Positions 43,739 to 54,638 of a stretch of 64,000 bases of DNA are shown piece after piece. Within the stretch, counting starts at the first letter, position 1, and the number at the start of each line of letters is the position of its first letter. The translations under genes and the position numbers were made by a program. The notes under the pieces are model-generated. The model saw only the letters and a program-made list of their open reading frames with translations. It ran no database searches and was not told the origin of the DNA. Origin of the DNA: Nematopogon swammerdamellus (taxonomy: Eukaryota; Arthropoda; Insecta; Lepidoptera; Adelidae); assembly GCA_946902875.1 (NCBI GenBank), contig OX336353.1, positions 17,187,151 to 17,251,150 of the forward strand, read 5' to 3'.

Positions 43739-45345
43739 CAGTGTTGCCATGTTAGGAGATTTTCTCCTAGATTCAGGAGAATTTCAGCGGTGTTAGGAGA
43801 AGTTTTTGCCTGTCAGGAGAGTAGGAGAAAATCTAGGAGAAAGAAAATCATTACAGGAGAAGATTTAGGAGTGAGAAACATATATTTACTAGTAAGTAAC
43901 AAACAAATATTTCGGTATGTACGGTGACAACACAATGAATGAACTGTTTGTGAATCAACCAACCTCTCAAGTCACACAATATACGATAGGATTTGTCTTT
44001 TAATAAGAGTAAGGTTCCCCTTCTTGCTCTTTAGATAAGATAATGTGACACTCTGTGAGTGTGTGCGTGCATTGATCGACCGACAAGCGACTACCGCGCG
44101 GGCCTAACCGAACGAACACTTTGTTATAAATCAATGTTATTTACATGTATTCTTTGTAATAATCAGTAGTATTACTAAGCCTACGTCGATAGTCTGTCCG
44201 TCAGTCCGCACTACTTTAACGGCTGTATCTTTTGTACCGTAATAGGTAGCTGGTTGTGATTTTCACAGATCATTTGTTATTTATTATTGGCGGACATCCT
44301 AAAATAATAAGAAAAAAAAAATTAAGGGCTTCCCCATAAAAGAAACGTTTTTTTTTATTATTATTTTTTGTTTGGTTTTGCTCTAACGTAAAAACGGTAA
44401 TACGTACAAGTGTCAAACTTGGTGTAGTTAAAAACTAAAAAAAAAAAATAATTAAAACAGACGAATTACGTGGTGGTTAGAATGGCAATCGTGGTTATGA
44501 CGGGGGGACAAATCATTATTGGCGGAGAAGTGATAGAACATATTAAAGGAAGAGTATGTACGTATATCTCGGTTAAATACTGCTTGGTAGACAAGGTCTC
44601 CTTAAGAAGGTCGAGGGAGGAATTCAACTGAGTAGGGCTGCCTCGGAAATTTAAAATTCGCCCCGAGGTCTAACCTGTATATATTATGACCAGCGCGTCC
44701 TACCGTTTATGACGTACGGGTGTGAAACGTAAGCTCTGACTAAAGTTGTTTTCAAAAGTTGCCCAGCGAGCGATGGAACTAGCCATGCTGAGCTGGCATG
44801 GGAGTATAGCTAGGCGAAATGGTGCGTAATGAATGACTAATGAATGAGGGGACGACGACCGTTGGAGTAACCATGTGTAGTACATGGTTGTAGTATTGGC
44901 GGCCGTGGACAGGAAAATGGAGTGTGGGAGACCACCCGCCAGGTGGGACGCCGACATGAAGTATGTCGGTGGAAATCAGTGGTCCGTACCGCTGAAGGCC
45001 GAGAGACTGGAGGAAAATTGAAGGCGTATGTCCAGCAGTAGACGCTTACACGCTGACCGACTGACTGACTGACAGAGAACCCTCGGTGAGCGAGTTCGAC
45101 TCGCACTTGACCGGTTTTCAGGGTGCAAAAGATACAGCTTTTACAGGTAAGACAGACAGACGGACGGACAGACGGCTTAGGCTTAGTAAAATGGTCCCGT
45201 ACGTATAAGGAACACTAAAAATGTGGTGACATTTTTATAATTTGAAGAACAGGAGAATTTTTTAGGACGAAAATTTTCTAGGAGATTTTTAGGAGATTTT
45301 CGAAGTCAATCTAGGAGAATTTCAAAATTTGAGTTGGCAACACTG
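43739..45345. mobile_element. hAT-like element, 1.6 kb, with 8-bp target duplication
   Basis: The ends CAGTGTTGCCA and TTGGCAACACTG are inverted repeats. TTGGTGAT flanks both sides (43731-43738 and 45346-45353). Both subterminal regions carry repeats of 'aggaga' / 'taggagaa' (43757-43870 and 45245-45325), possible transposase binding sites. No transposase is visible; the interior contains an RTE fragment (44690-45065) and a piece of another repeat (45070-45225). Confidence 0.85.
44690..45065 (+). mobile_element. RTE-type LINE 3' end inside the hAT element
   Basis: 'gtggacaggaaaatggagtg', 'ccgccaggtgggacgccgac' and 'gtatgtccagcagtagacgc' match the RTE tails at 16200-16378 and 37300-37440. The reading frame is destroyed. 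Ends in 'gactgactgactgac'. Confidence 0.65.
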
Positions 45346-45618
45346 TTGGTGATTGATTGACATTGATTGATCCACCATTACAATATCGGTAGGCTGCATG
45401 GTACAATACAATACCTTTGCCTATCCCAAAAAAGGGATAAAAAAACAAAAAAAAAAAAAAAAGAATTTTATAACCTACAAGTGCGTAATTTACTTTAAAG
45501 TTTATTAGCTTAGTAAATAGTTTATTAGCTTAGTACATATCGCACCTAGGCACAATCGGATCGTTGATTGATCATGTCTGTGTAGGATTAAAAAAAAAAT
45601 TGATTGCTCTCACAAACT

Positions 45619-48600
45619 ATGGCTAGCAGTCGCCTTGAGAAGATCGGGACCATCTTTACCAGGTAAGTAAATGAGGCGATTTCAAATTTAGAACGCGTGG
45701 AAAACATTCAAATACAATGCTCTCATTGGTTAAAAAATATACCATATTTGCTGGTGTTTTGGCGGGAAAGCACTTACGTATCTTTTCCTGGCGGACGTGA
45801 AGGTGTGAGTTGTTCCTAGTGTGTTCTGCGACCAAAATCTTTACATAAGCACAGAAAGCTTCAAGCATGCCAAAAGATACAAAGAAATTTGTAAAGAAGG
45901 CTGCTCTGAATCATTTTCTGACTAATTACGAAACTGAAGAGTTCGACATGCAGCAGTCTCTAAATGATAAACCAGGGAAGGAGGTCGAACGCAAAATGGC
46001 CGCCACTCTAGATGGCGACGAAGGTGCATGGGCAAACAAGAGAGAGAGAGAATTACCTAATGACATCCCCAAGTTGATGGAACGGAGTGCTATCACTGAT
46101 ACGTCTAAGAGAATTAAAACCGCCTCTTACGCAAAGATCTCCGTTGAGACTTTCCAAAAGAATTTTTCCAACTCCATGAGGAAGCAGTTTAAAGAAAGGT
46201 AAGATCAATGGATCATATCTTTTTTAATATATGTTAATACCTATATAGTTGTTTTCTATCTGTATCGTAAGGCGGCATGCATAAATTACGTCATCGGTTT
46301 GGGTGGGGAGGGGTTCGACGAAAAGTAACGACTGATGACGGGGGGAGGGAGCGGGGTTCGTGCAGCGATGACGTAGTTTTTCTCTTCGCCATTATGGCTT
46401 TTTAGCAATTTTAATTCTTCTTCCTTCTTTATCCTTTTTTTTTCAATGCGTTTGAATTATTTCTTCGTGACCCCGTCAGATAAGTAAATAACAAAACTAC
46501 GTCATCAGTGGGGGGGGGGGGGGAGGTTACACCGTTATTTTTTATGCATATTGCGATATTTGACATCGTTTCACATACAACTAGGTTTCTAATGGATTCA
46601 TTCAATTCGCCTAATTGTAGGAAAGGTAGCCGCGACTCGCTGATGCAGAGCCTGAACGCACTGGTATCGCAGTTCAAATCGGAAGAGGAAACGCTGCAGG
46701 CGAACAACCAGCGCCTCCGTCAGTGGTGCAGCACACTGATGAAGGAATCCGACCAGATGCTCCGGGCGCAACAGCAGAAAGTCCAGGCGCTGAGTCAGCT
46801 TTGTACTGAATATACGAAGCAGTGAGATATTTTTCTTCACTTTTTGGTCAGATAAAGACAGTCACAAAAAAATTTATAAAACCTGACCGTTAAAAAAAAA
46901 ATTAAGGAAACAAGTGAAATGCCAGTAGAAAAGCTGTAGACGGGCATTTCGAATCGTTCTACTCTACACGCCCGACTACAGCATTTTATACTGATTTTGT
47001 TTTCAAAATTTTTTAACAGTCGGGTTTTACATTTTATTTTTTATTTAATTCATTTCAATTCCAAACCATTAGGTGTGGTATATTTTTGAAATTGCTATTT
47101 CGAGCTCTTGACAATGATACAACTCCATGGGGTTTAAAGAAAAACTATTTTTAAAGTCTGAGGATATGGCACCTAACGGCTGCTATTTTGTATAAAAAAA
47201 AAGTGGTGCCCTATAGTAACTGTTAAAAAATTTAGAGAGAATGTGTTACCAATTCCGCCATCGCCGATGGCGGCTCAAGCCGAAGTTCCACGTTCGAATC
47301 CTGGTCAGCATGTATTTTTTCTCTTAATTTTCAGCTTTACATCTATCTACTGAAAAAATATAAAGCAAGTACATGCTTAGGACTAACATATAAAAAATAA
47401 AATTGTCAGCTTCTAGGTAATCAAAAAAGATAATTTTTTTAGAGTGTTTATTAAAGTGTTTATTTGTTACTATGTCTTAAAGGTTGGACGAGACAGAAGC
47501 CTCCCACGCGCAGGACACTCTGAAACTGGAAAAGGACGTCGCCTCCTCAATGATGGAACTGGAAGAAAGACTTCAGCAGCAGTATAGCCGTGACAAGGCC
47601 GAGGCCTTCCGCAAAGTTATGACAATGTTCGATTAAAAGGATACAATGATGATTTAATTTTACATAAATCTAATGATTTAGATAACTTACAGATGTTCTA
47701 TCTCGCGAAGTCCGTTTGACTCTGGTTGTAGTGGTGATAGCGCGTTTGTGTGTGTTGTATGCGTGAACCGCGTCGCGATCGTGACTGAGCGCTCTCGAGG
47801 TCACGCACACTAAACAATGTGCATGTGCACGCCTGACAACATTCATAGCCAAACAGACTTCGTGAGATAGAATATATGTAAGAGTTATTGGTTTTATACC
47901 TTTTAGTTAGAGTTACTACTTATGTTTTTAGTATGAATGAATGATTTTATAATAAATTTTTAATATAATAATAAATTAACGGTTCTCATTACATAGTGCA
48001 AAGTTAATTTAAATAAAACATTGAATATAATTATTTAAGTGTAGTTTTATTAAAATATCTGTTCCTAGTTACTAAATTAACACTTGTGTATGAGTGACAA
48101 CTGATACAGGTCTGTTAACCAAAGCTGGCACGTACACAGTACTCACATCAATGCAATTGTGCAAGTGCGAGTGAGACAGATCGGGGTTTCGTGATGCGTA
48201 TGCAGTGCGACGTCTCACGCGCACTTGCACAATTGCATTGGTGTGAGTACTGTGTACGCGCCAGCTTTGGTTTAACCGACCTGTATGACTATCCTTTTCA
48301 CAACATAATGCATTATCAACCCCAAGTTAAAAAAGACAAGAAACTTTGGAAGTGTTTAGGGTTATATTTACAGTCAATAGCCTATTTCATATCTTGCTGA
48401 AAATGTAGACAGGTTGGTACCTTAAAAGCTTAAAACCCTTTCGTACCTTTAAAAGTTAAGCTTTTATAATAATATTCACCTTCACTTGATAGTAGGTATG
48501 TCGCCAAATCTTACAACTGAATTTTAAACCCGTTCCACGCAACCGATTGAGATAAAATTTTACACACTTTTGATACTGGTACAATACAATTAAGTTTACT

Positions 48601-51600
48601 AAAAATAAAAAATAAAATAATTACTTTATAGCCCAAAATAATACCTAAATAAAAAATACTTTAAAAAACAAGCTTTTATTAAAGCCATGTACTACCTATA
48701 ACAAATAAAATAAGCTTAGGTTTTTTTATTTGTTTTCAGAAAGCTCATCGCGAAATGTTCATAAAAGTAATACTTTTATGAATGAATTGCTACATAATAT
48801 ACCAATTAATTTCATTGCTTGATATGATAAGCTAGTACTTGCCGAAGGATGTATTTTCTTATGAGTATTTTATTTTTTGTACATTGCATTGTGCATGGCA
48901 TAAAAGGGGTCTGGGTCCGTGCTCCACCTAGATTCTCCACCTGGGTGGAGCATGGGATACTTACAATTTATACCATATACCATGCTCCAACTGATAATAT
49001 TATTGTACAGTCCATGACTTTATTCGCCAATTCCTTATTCGCCAACTCCCGATTTGCCTATTCCTTATTGACCTACAGCTGTATAGTACAGTACAATACA
49101 ACCATTTTTCATTGTGAGAATAAATTTTTTTTATGTAATCCGGTATGGGTCGCTGAGCCGGAGGGGCCAAAGCACATGCTCCGACCAGCCAATATCACCT
49201 ACGAAAAAGTAGGTGCCATACCGTAGGCTTCCCTGGATTTCTGGCTATACTGGACTAGAGGAGAACACAACCGAGGCTGCTATGCGGCCATCTTACATCC
49301 AGTACGGTGGTACCAATCCAGTCGGCTAAAATTTAACCTACCACCTAGTAAGGGGCAAAGGAAGGGACCTACAGTTTTACACTGGTTCCGAACGGTGAAG
49401 CAGCAGGTGTAGCTATGCACGTAAATTTTTTCATCAGAAAAAACTCATTGGATACGCCGAGCGGATTTGATCCTCGGAACTCTTGCATAAGAAGCCGATG
49501 CCCAAGCCACTCGGCCACCCACCACTTCAATGGTGGTACAGGTAGCACAATTCAATAAGATTTATGTGCCGAGTGTGTATAGATTAATCTGTTAAGATTA
49601 CATGTTTAACATTTTTTCAGGGTTGAAGGTCTGATAAACCGAGGCGCTATGAAACCCGATGAGAGACCAATTTGGTTTGATGTGTACCGTGCGTTTCCTC
49701 CGATCACAGAACCAAAATTTGCAAGACCTAAACCTGTAAAGGAGCCCATCAGACCAATCTTATATCCAGAGGATGAGCAAAGAGCGTAAGATTTATTACT
49801 TTTATTTATTCTTTTTATGGTTAACCGGTAACGTTCAGAAGGGCCCCAATTCTTTTTACACCCTTTCACTTCCATTGGCCCTGCACGGGCCCCGAATTTT
49901 TTTTTTTTTTTTTTTTTCTCCGTGCTCCATCTGCCATCAGCTTTATAGCCTTTATCAGATTCGTTGCATGTAATTTTCCTTTTGGAAGCTGCTGTCCATC
50001 AACTACAGCTTCAACTTTAATTGTGCAGCAGGATTATAACTGCTCGGCCGGTACATTTTGCCGCTTTAGTCGCGACACTACGTTTGTTCTGTCCAATAAG
50101 CCCACCGCCAGAGTATTTACGTGCTGCTGGAGGCGGATCTTATATTTTATTGACCGCTTCTGGATTTCCTCCTTCACAGTTGGAACTTCTAGGTATTGGT
50201 GGATCTCATCATTCCGAGAGAACCATGGGGCTTTGCTAATACATCGCAGGATTCGGTTCTGGACGCGTTGGAGTAATTCCGTGTTGGATGTGCTAGCTGA
50301 CCCCCACAGTTCTATGGCGTAGGTCCAAACAGGCTTGAGAATCAGGTTGTATACTAGGAGTTTGTTTGCCAGTGAAAGTCGGGATCGTCCACCAAGCAGC
50401 CAGTACATGTTATTAAATTTGATCTTAAGGTGATCCCTTTTTGTCAGAATGTGTGTCTACCAGTAGAGTCCTCTGTCCAGATGGCAACCCAGGTATTTGA
50501 CGACAGTTTTGTGGGGTAGAGTCTCGCCTTTCATCTGTACCGGTGGACAGTCACCACGCCTCAAAGTGAAAGTTATGTGTGCGGACTTCGATGAGCTTGC
50601 TTGTATACGCCACTTGTTTAGCCATTCATCAACTTTGTGGAGGTGTTTCTGTAGTATGTTTGATGCCAGTATAGGGTCAACGCTGCTTGCAAGGCATGCC
50701 GTGTCGTCAGCATAGGTTGCGCTGAGGATGTTATCTGATTCCGGTAAGTCAGCTGTGTAGATGGTATACAATACCGGGCCAAGGACTGATCCCTGCGGAA
50801 CTCCTGCTCCGCATACGTGGAAGGGGGAGTACTCCTCTCCAAACTTCACTTGGAACGACCGACCATCCAGATACGAGGCTATTGTCATGTGTACCGTGTT
50901 TGGAAGTGTTTTCTTTATCTTATATAGTAGTCCTTTATGCCAGACTCGATCAAAGGCCTGCTGTATATCCAGGAACACCGCCGAGCAGTATTCCTTTTTC
51001 TCGAATGTGTGTCTTACCTTTTGTACAACACGGTGTACCTGCTCGATTGTCGAATGTTGGGATCGGAATCCAAATTGGTGGTCAGGTATGATGTTTTCTT
51101 CAGTCATTATTGGCTTTAGACGACTTAGGAAAATTGTTTCAAATACTTTCGACATGACGGGAAGCAGGCTGATTGGTCGGTAGGAGGAAACTTCGTTTGG
51201 TGGTTTTCCATCTTTGTAGATCATTATTATCTGAGACACTTTCCACAGTCGCGGGAAATAATGCAGTCTGAGCATGGCATTGAAAAGAACAGTCAGGAAC
51301 ACTACAGCTTTCCTTGGCAGTTTTTTAAGCACTTCGGCTGTAATCAAGTCATGTCCTGGTGCCCGTTTGTTTTGTAGCCGCCTGATCAGCCTTACCACTT
51401 CTCTTGGAGTTGTAAGTTTCAGTGGCAAAGACATTTGCTGGTCGCTCTGTAGGTACTCGTCAATCTCCGCCTCTGTTGCCTTGTCATTTGAGACATTGGG
51501 TTGAAACACCTTTTGCAGAAAATCACCAAACACGTCAGCCTTCTCCTTACAACTTCTGGCCCATGTGTCATCAGCTCGTCTCAGAGGTGGAACAGACTTT

Positions 51601-52264
51601 TGAGGCTTCCCGGAGGTCTCTACTATCTTCCAGAAGGAGGGCGGGCCCCGAATGAAAAAAAAATCGAGCAAATTGTTTCATATCTGTACTTCTGAAAAAA
51701 TTAACTCTCACATGTTTCACATTGTTTTCTAGGTAATTTCATTGCCTATAAAGTGTAAAAGAGTTCAATGATCTAGCTTCATTATTTTACGAAATATTTG
51801 AGTTTATGTCAAGGTCCGTGCCACCGTTCGCGCCGAAAACACCTGAAAGTCGGGGGAGTAAGCATTATTATAAACTTGGAAGTAAACAGGTTAATGTACA
51901 AGGCTTACTTTATGTATTTTAATTTCATAGAAAGAGTAGAATACGAGTTATATTTATATTGTAAACTTTGGTTCTAACAATTTTTTTTTTCAGGAAATTT
52001 CATGGACTTGGTCACGGCTTAGGAGCTGTTAACATGCTAAGTACTTCTGGCGATACTCATATAAAACGTCTTCTGCGAAATTACGAGCAGCTTAAATCTG
52101 AGGGGCTACCGGAAGAAAAACTCATAGAGCAGTGTGTGGCGACAGCTGAGAGCGAGCGTCGACTCCCCTCTCCTAAAGTGACTTCTTCAACTCCTGATCC
52201 ACAATCCGTGACGGGTCAAGTTTTCGCAGAGGCAAATATCAAAAATATTTTTAGAGAAAATTAG
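45619..52264 (+). CDS. mRpS23: Mitochondrial small-subunit ribosomal protein mS23
   Basis: Three exons, 45619-45662, 49621-49785 and 51994-52264 (stop TAG), join with GT-AG borders and matching phases into 159 residues. The start MASSRLEKIGTIFTR matches the usual MAGSRLE...SIFSR start of MRPS23. It is followed by IWFDVYRAFPP (residues 32-42), EPKFARP, PILYPED and AKFHGLGHG, all in family order. The protein is a component of the mitochondrial ribosome small subunit. The start is fixed by homology. An AATAAA lies 33 bp after the stop. Intron 1 (4.0 kb) contains a complete second gene; intron 2 (2.2 kb) contains a Jockey LINE. A divergent LysM gene lies 4.3 kb upstream. Confidence 0.95.
45867..47636 (+). 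CDS. SYCP3/COR1-like coiled-coil protein, nested in mRpS23 intron 1
   Basis: Three exons, 45867-46198, 46621-46821 and 47483-47636 (stop TAA), join with GT-AG borders and matching phases into 228 residues, close to vertebrate SYCP3 (about 236). The N-terminal third is charged, with KKFVKKAAL and TSKRIKTASY. From about residue 91 (ISVETFQKNFSNSMRKQFKE) it is predicted coiled coil: NQRLRQWCSTLMKESDQM, QKVQALSQLCTEYTKQLDE, LEERLQQQYSRD, ending EAFRKVMTMFD. This order and the FRKxxxMF end resemble the Cor1/Xlr/Xmr region of SYCP3, the meiotic chromosome-axis protein. It lies wholly inside the host intron on the same strand. The start is the first ATG (45867). The gene model is firm; the family call is inference from remembered motif order and could be another coiled-coil family. 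Confidence 0.8.
46268..46535. repeat. G-rich 'acgtcatcg' repeat fragments
   Basis: Two inverted/direct pieces with 'attacgtcatcggtttgggt', 'tgatgacggggggagggagc' and 'ctacgtcatcagtgg' plus a run of 14 G at about 46510-46523. It resembles the C-rich fragments near 9660 and 12720. It lies in intron 1 of the SYCP3-like gene. Confidence 0.55.
47696..47872. mobile_element. MITE of about 177 bp in the 3' flank of the SYCP3-like gene
   Basis: The ends 'ttctatctcgcgaagtccgt' and the reverse complement of 'acttcgtgagatagaa' agree over about 23 bp with few mismatches. It begins 60 bp after the stop codon, so is probably in the 3' UTR. Target duplication not resolved. Confidence 0.75.
48107..48283. mobile_element. 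MITE of 177 bp with ~60-bp inverted arms, TA-flanked
   Basis: The arms 48107-48169 and 48221-48283 ('caggtctgttaaccaaagct' versus the reverse complement of 'agctttggtttaaccgacctg') match along about 60 bp with few mismatches. TA lies at both outer edges (48105-48106 and 48284-48285), as for Tc1/mariner-type insertion. It would fold into a long hairpin. Confidence 0.8.
48286..49127. other. AT-rich intron sequence, no gene recognised
   Basis: Within mRpS23 intron 1. It contains a local set of 'attcgccaattcctta' and 'ttcgccaactcccga' near-repeats at about 49023-49065. Nothing else is supported. Confidence 0.45.
49128..49525 (-). mobile_element. SINE family D with tRNA-like head
   Basis: On the minus strand: 'ggtggccgagtggcttgggc' (A-box-like) and 'gaggatcaaatcc' (B-box-like) in about 49525-49465. 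The shared 'ggttccgaacggtgaagcag' segment (as read on the plus strand) lies at 49385. The body ends at the T run 49127-49132. It is 100 bp upstream of mRpS23 exon 2. Confidence 0.7.
49898..51641 (-). mobile_element. Jockey-type LINE with 12-bp target duplication
   Basis: CGGGCCCCGAAT flanks the element at 49886-49897 and 51642-51653. The T run at 49896-49917 is the A tail of the minus-strand insertion. It is 5'-truncated. It sits in intron 2 of mRpS23, antisense to the host gene. Confidence 0.9.
50034..51641 (-). pseudogene. Jockey-type reverse transcriptase, truncated and frame-broken
   Basis: The minus-strand frame from about 51641 to 50457 carries RT motifs in order: PNEVSSYRPISLLPVMSKVF, motif A VFLDIQQAFDRVWHKGLLYK, motif B GVPQGSVLGPVLYTIY, motif C TYADDTACLA, then KYLGCHLD. 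A stop near 50457 interrupts it. A second frame, 50408-50034, continues with LLGGRSRLSLANKLLVYNLI and PVWTYAIELWGSA. The endonuclease and ORF1 parts are absent (5' truncation). The catalytic residues are kept, so the copy is young but not functional. Confidence 0.85.
51705..51835. repeat. Dispersed repeat shared with 40376-40505
   Basis: 'catgtttcacattgttttct', 'aggtaatttcattgcc' and 'gaaatatttgagtttatgtc' are variants of words at 40385-40480. It lies in mRpS23 intron 2. Confidence 0.55.
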
Positions 52265-52296
52265 CATATTGTATTTTTAGTTAAAGCAACGTTGCA

Positions 52297-52302
52297 ATAA
52301 AT
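52297..52302 (+). terminator. Poly(A) signal of mRpS23
   Basis: AATAAA, 33 bp after the TAG stop, in 'gttgcaataaatagtacat'. Position and context fit a cleavage signal. Confidence 0.7.
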
Positions 52303-52384
52303 AGTACATACCTAGTTAAAAAGTGTTTTTTTGAATTATTGCGAAATGTTAGTTTATGATATGAAATTTTAAATGGCGCCATCC

Positions 52385-52680
52385 TACCCTACCCTAGACC
52401 TACAGTCAGACTTAGTGAACAAGGTGTCATTTTGCTTCCCTTTTTGGTCTGACTGGACGGTAAACACGAAACATTTACATAGACACTTTGCCCGACCTTT
52501 CATTCAGTGGTGTAGTACCAATTAGGTCGGGTTAAACCCTACCACCTAGTAAGGTAAAGGGAAGGGACCTACAGTTTTACGTGGAATCCGAACCACGGCC
52601 ATCCTCAGCGGTCGGATGATCATCAGTCATCCATCACCCATCCAAAATTACTACTGAGGTACCGAGGGTGACAAAGTATT
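52385..52680 (-). mobile_element. SINE family A
   Basis: On the minus strand the start is at about 52680 ('cctcggtacctcagtagtaa'), with 5S-like 'tggatgggtgatgga' and the B-box-like 'ggttcggattccacgtaaaa', then a diverged body A. The A tail is not clear. Confidence 0.6.
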
Positions 52681-52975
52681 ATCTTTCACTGTTATTCTGC
52701 TACAACTTTGGTTATATAACTAACGGAACGGAATAGCAACCTCCATCCAGGCTAATTTCAAGGAGGAATTTATTCCACCTTTTGCATTACGCAAAACATA
52801 AAATCATGAACAACTTTGTCTTATATATATCCAATAAACATGTACTAAGTATCGTATTATTTTATATTTACATGATGGTAATTTTGAAATATCAAGGCCT
52901 ATCACAATTTATTATATAAATAAAGTACTAACATCAATTTCAAGTAATAAATCTAAAAAACATGTTACAATTATT

Positions 52976-53245
52976 TTTTTTTATTGAAAGCGCCACATTT
53001 CGGTTCTAACGACGCCCACGGACGGTATTATGTTAGGTCGTAGAAAGCCGGCGTAGCATTCGCAACCGCGAATGCTATGCCGACCTGACGGTGCCAATTC
53101 TACCCTCTTGAAGGACCCGAGACTGTACTTGGGAAGAAATATATGGGCAGGGAGAGCGTTCCAAAGTTTACCGGTTCTCTCAATGGGTTCTCTAGCTAGA
53201 GAAAAAGATATGCAGACCGACCGAATGGGATGCATCCGCATACGT
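52976..53245 (-). mobile_element. LINE 3' tail fragment
   Basis: The T run at 52974-52982 and 'gaaagcgccacatttcggtt', 'aatgctatgccgacctgacg', 'cttgaaggacccgagactgt' belong to the 'gccacatgtcgc' LINE tail family. The minus-strand frame gives KLWNALPAHIFLPKYSLGSF, the C-terminal part of the RT protein. Confidence 0.65.
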
Positions 53246-53428
53246 TATTTATTACAAGTCACCCTATTAGAAAGGGACACACACAATCCCCTCCTAATGC
53301 TTAAGCAAGCCAGCGCACAGATTACTAAATAGTTACTTCGCCAGCGTTCCAATCCAACGCTCATTTTCAGCAGAGAGTATCTATCCCTAAGAGCTAGAAA
53401 ACTATAGAGAGGCAACATAAATTTGCTG

Positions 53429-53644
53429 AAGCCGCGTACAGACCTAGCGAGCGAGAGCCAGCAAGGCCCAGCGAATGGCCAGCGAACCCTCGCTCGCCAT
53501 CGTTTGCTATCGCTGTTACGGCCACACTGACTGCGCACGGCCGAACGGCTGTATCCGGAGCACGACCGAACGCCACCGAACGCAATCGAGTGCGCACCTT
53601 CGCATTCGAAGCGCGCTCTCGCTCGCTAGGTCTGTACGCGGCTT
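53429..53644. mobile_element. MITE of 216 bp with ~31-bp terminal inverted repeats
   Basis: The left end 'aagccgcgtacagacctagc' followed by 'gagcgagagc' is repeated inverted at the right end ('gctctcgctcgctaggtctg'). The interior is GC-rich with 'gccagcgaa' and 'gaacgc' near-repeats. Target duplication not resolved. Confidence 0.85.
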
Positions 53645-54349
53645 TAGGTGCGAAAGAGTTTATCTAGCTAGAATACATTTTTCGTACAAATAAAAATCTG
53701 TTGTGTTAGAATGAGACTAGCTAGACTATTTGCTATTTTATTTATTAGTGACATTTCGATCACGGGCACTTTCTTGTTGACTACAAACTTGGAGTCTGGC
53801 GCCAGTGAGAATTCTGGTTTATCAAAGTAAATATAACTAAAAAAATGCTCTTGGATTGTATAATAATTATTTGTATCAATGTGGGCCAAACAATGGATGG
53901 GTGCGCGGTACTTAATTGTGAAGTAGTAGACAAACAATTTCAGAAAACATATTCATCCATCGGTAAGTGTTTAGAATAGGTAACGGTTTTCAAATAGGTA
54001 ATCTTAATAAATACATGAGTATTATTATTTTTAAACTGAAACCTGTTCTGTTGTGTTGAAATGAGGAGGAGGACTGGAGGTCTACCGGCTTTAACTCACT
54101 CGCCCGTGTGAGTATAAGAGCTCTGGGGAGAACGCAATATTGGCACCGGAGAAACAGGCGAGTGACGTCATTCTCGCACTCCCACATTTTACTCGCTAAA
54201 GCTGTCGATCTAGTCGACCTACCAAACAATTGGCACCGGGGTCACGAAATATGTGAGTTTTTGACGTTTCTTTGACAGATAAACTCCCCGCTAAACTCGC
54301 AAGCTCGTTCACGTCTAGGTCCTAGGCCAATGACCTAGACCAATCCTCC

Positions 54350-54386
54350 TGTCATGTCCTAGGCTCTAGGACATGACATGACAGAT
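54350..54386. repeat. Short perfect hairpin
   Basis: 'tgtcatgtcctag' and 'ctaggacatgaca' are perfect 13-bp arms around 'gct'. An adjacent 'aggtcctaggccaatgacct' at 54316-54335 makes the area rich in short inverted repeats. Confidence 0.8.
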
Positions 54387-54638
54387 AACTTTATCAATGG
54401 AATATGATATTATGACAGAGCAAGTAGACCAAGACCAAGGATTCAATAGACGGGAAATATGAACCTAAAAAAATTACATACGGGACGGACTTTTGTCAAA
54501 GAGTGTGTATCAAAGAATATAATACTACTGTATGCATGCGTTCTTCATTTACACCAATAACTTTTTTTTTTTTTTTTTTTTTAATCTCCTTTTGTTACTG
54601 CAAGCTGTCAGGAATTTGACATTCAACAGTAGGTTATG

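Larger units (their letters stand above)
41442..45450. repeat. Foldback-like nested repeat between the LysM and mRpS23 genes
   Basis: The outer arms 41442-41490 ('ttttttgggataggcaaagg', 'ataccatgcagcc') and 45391-45450 ('ggctgcatggtacaa', 'cctttgcctatcccaaaaaa') are inverted copies. Inside are 49-bp arms (41590-41638 and 41832-41880), a 27-bp stem (41699-41725 and 41733-41759), 476-bp arms (about 41955-42430 and 43075-43550), a SINE between those arms, and a hAT element (43739-45345). Confidence 0.85.

Noticed and set aside
47260..47325. A tRNA gene, from 'cgttcgaatcctggtcagca'
   Set aside because: A B-box-like word is present, but the 5' half cannot be folded into a tRNA and no acceptor stem pairs.
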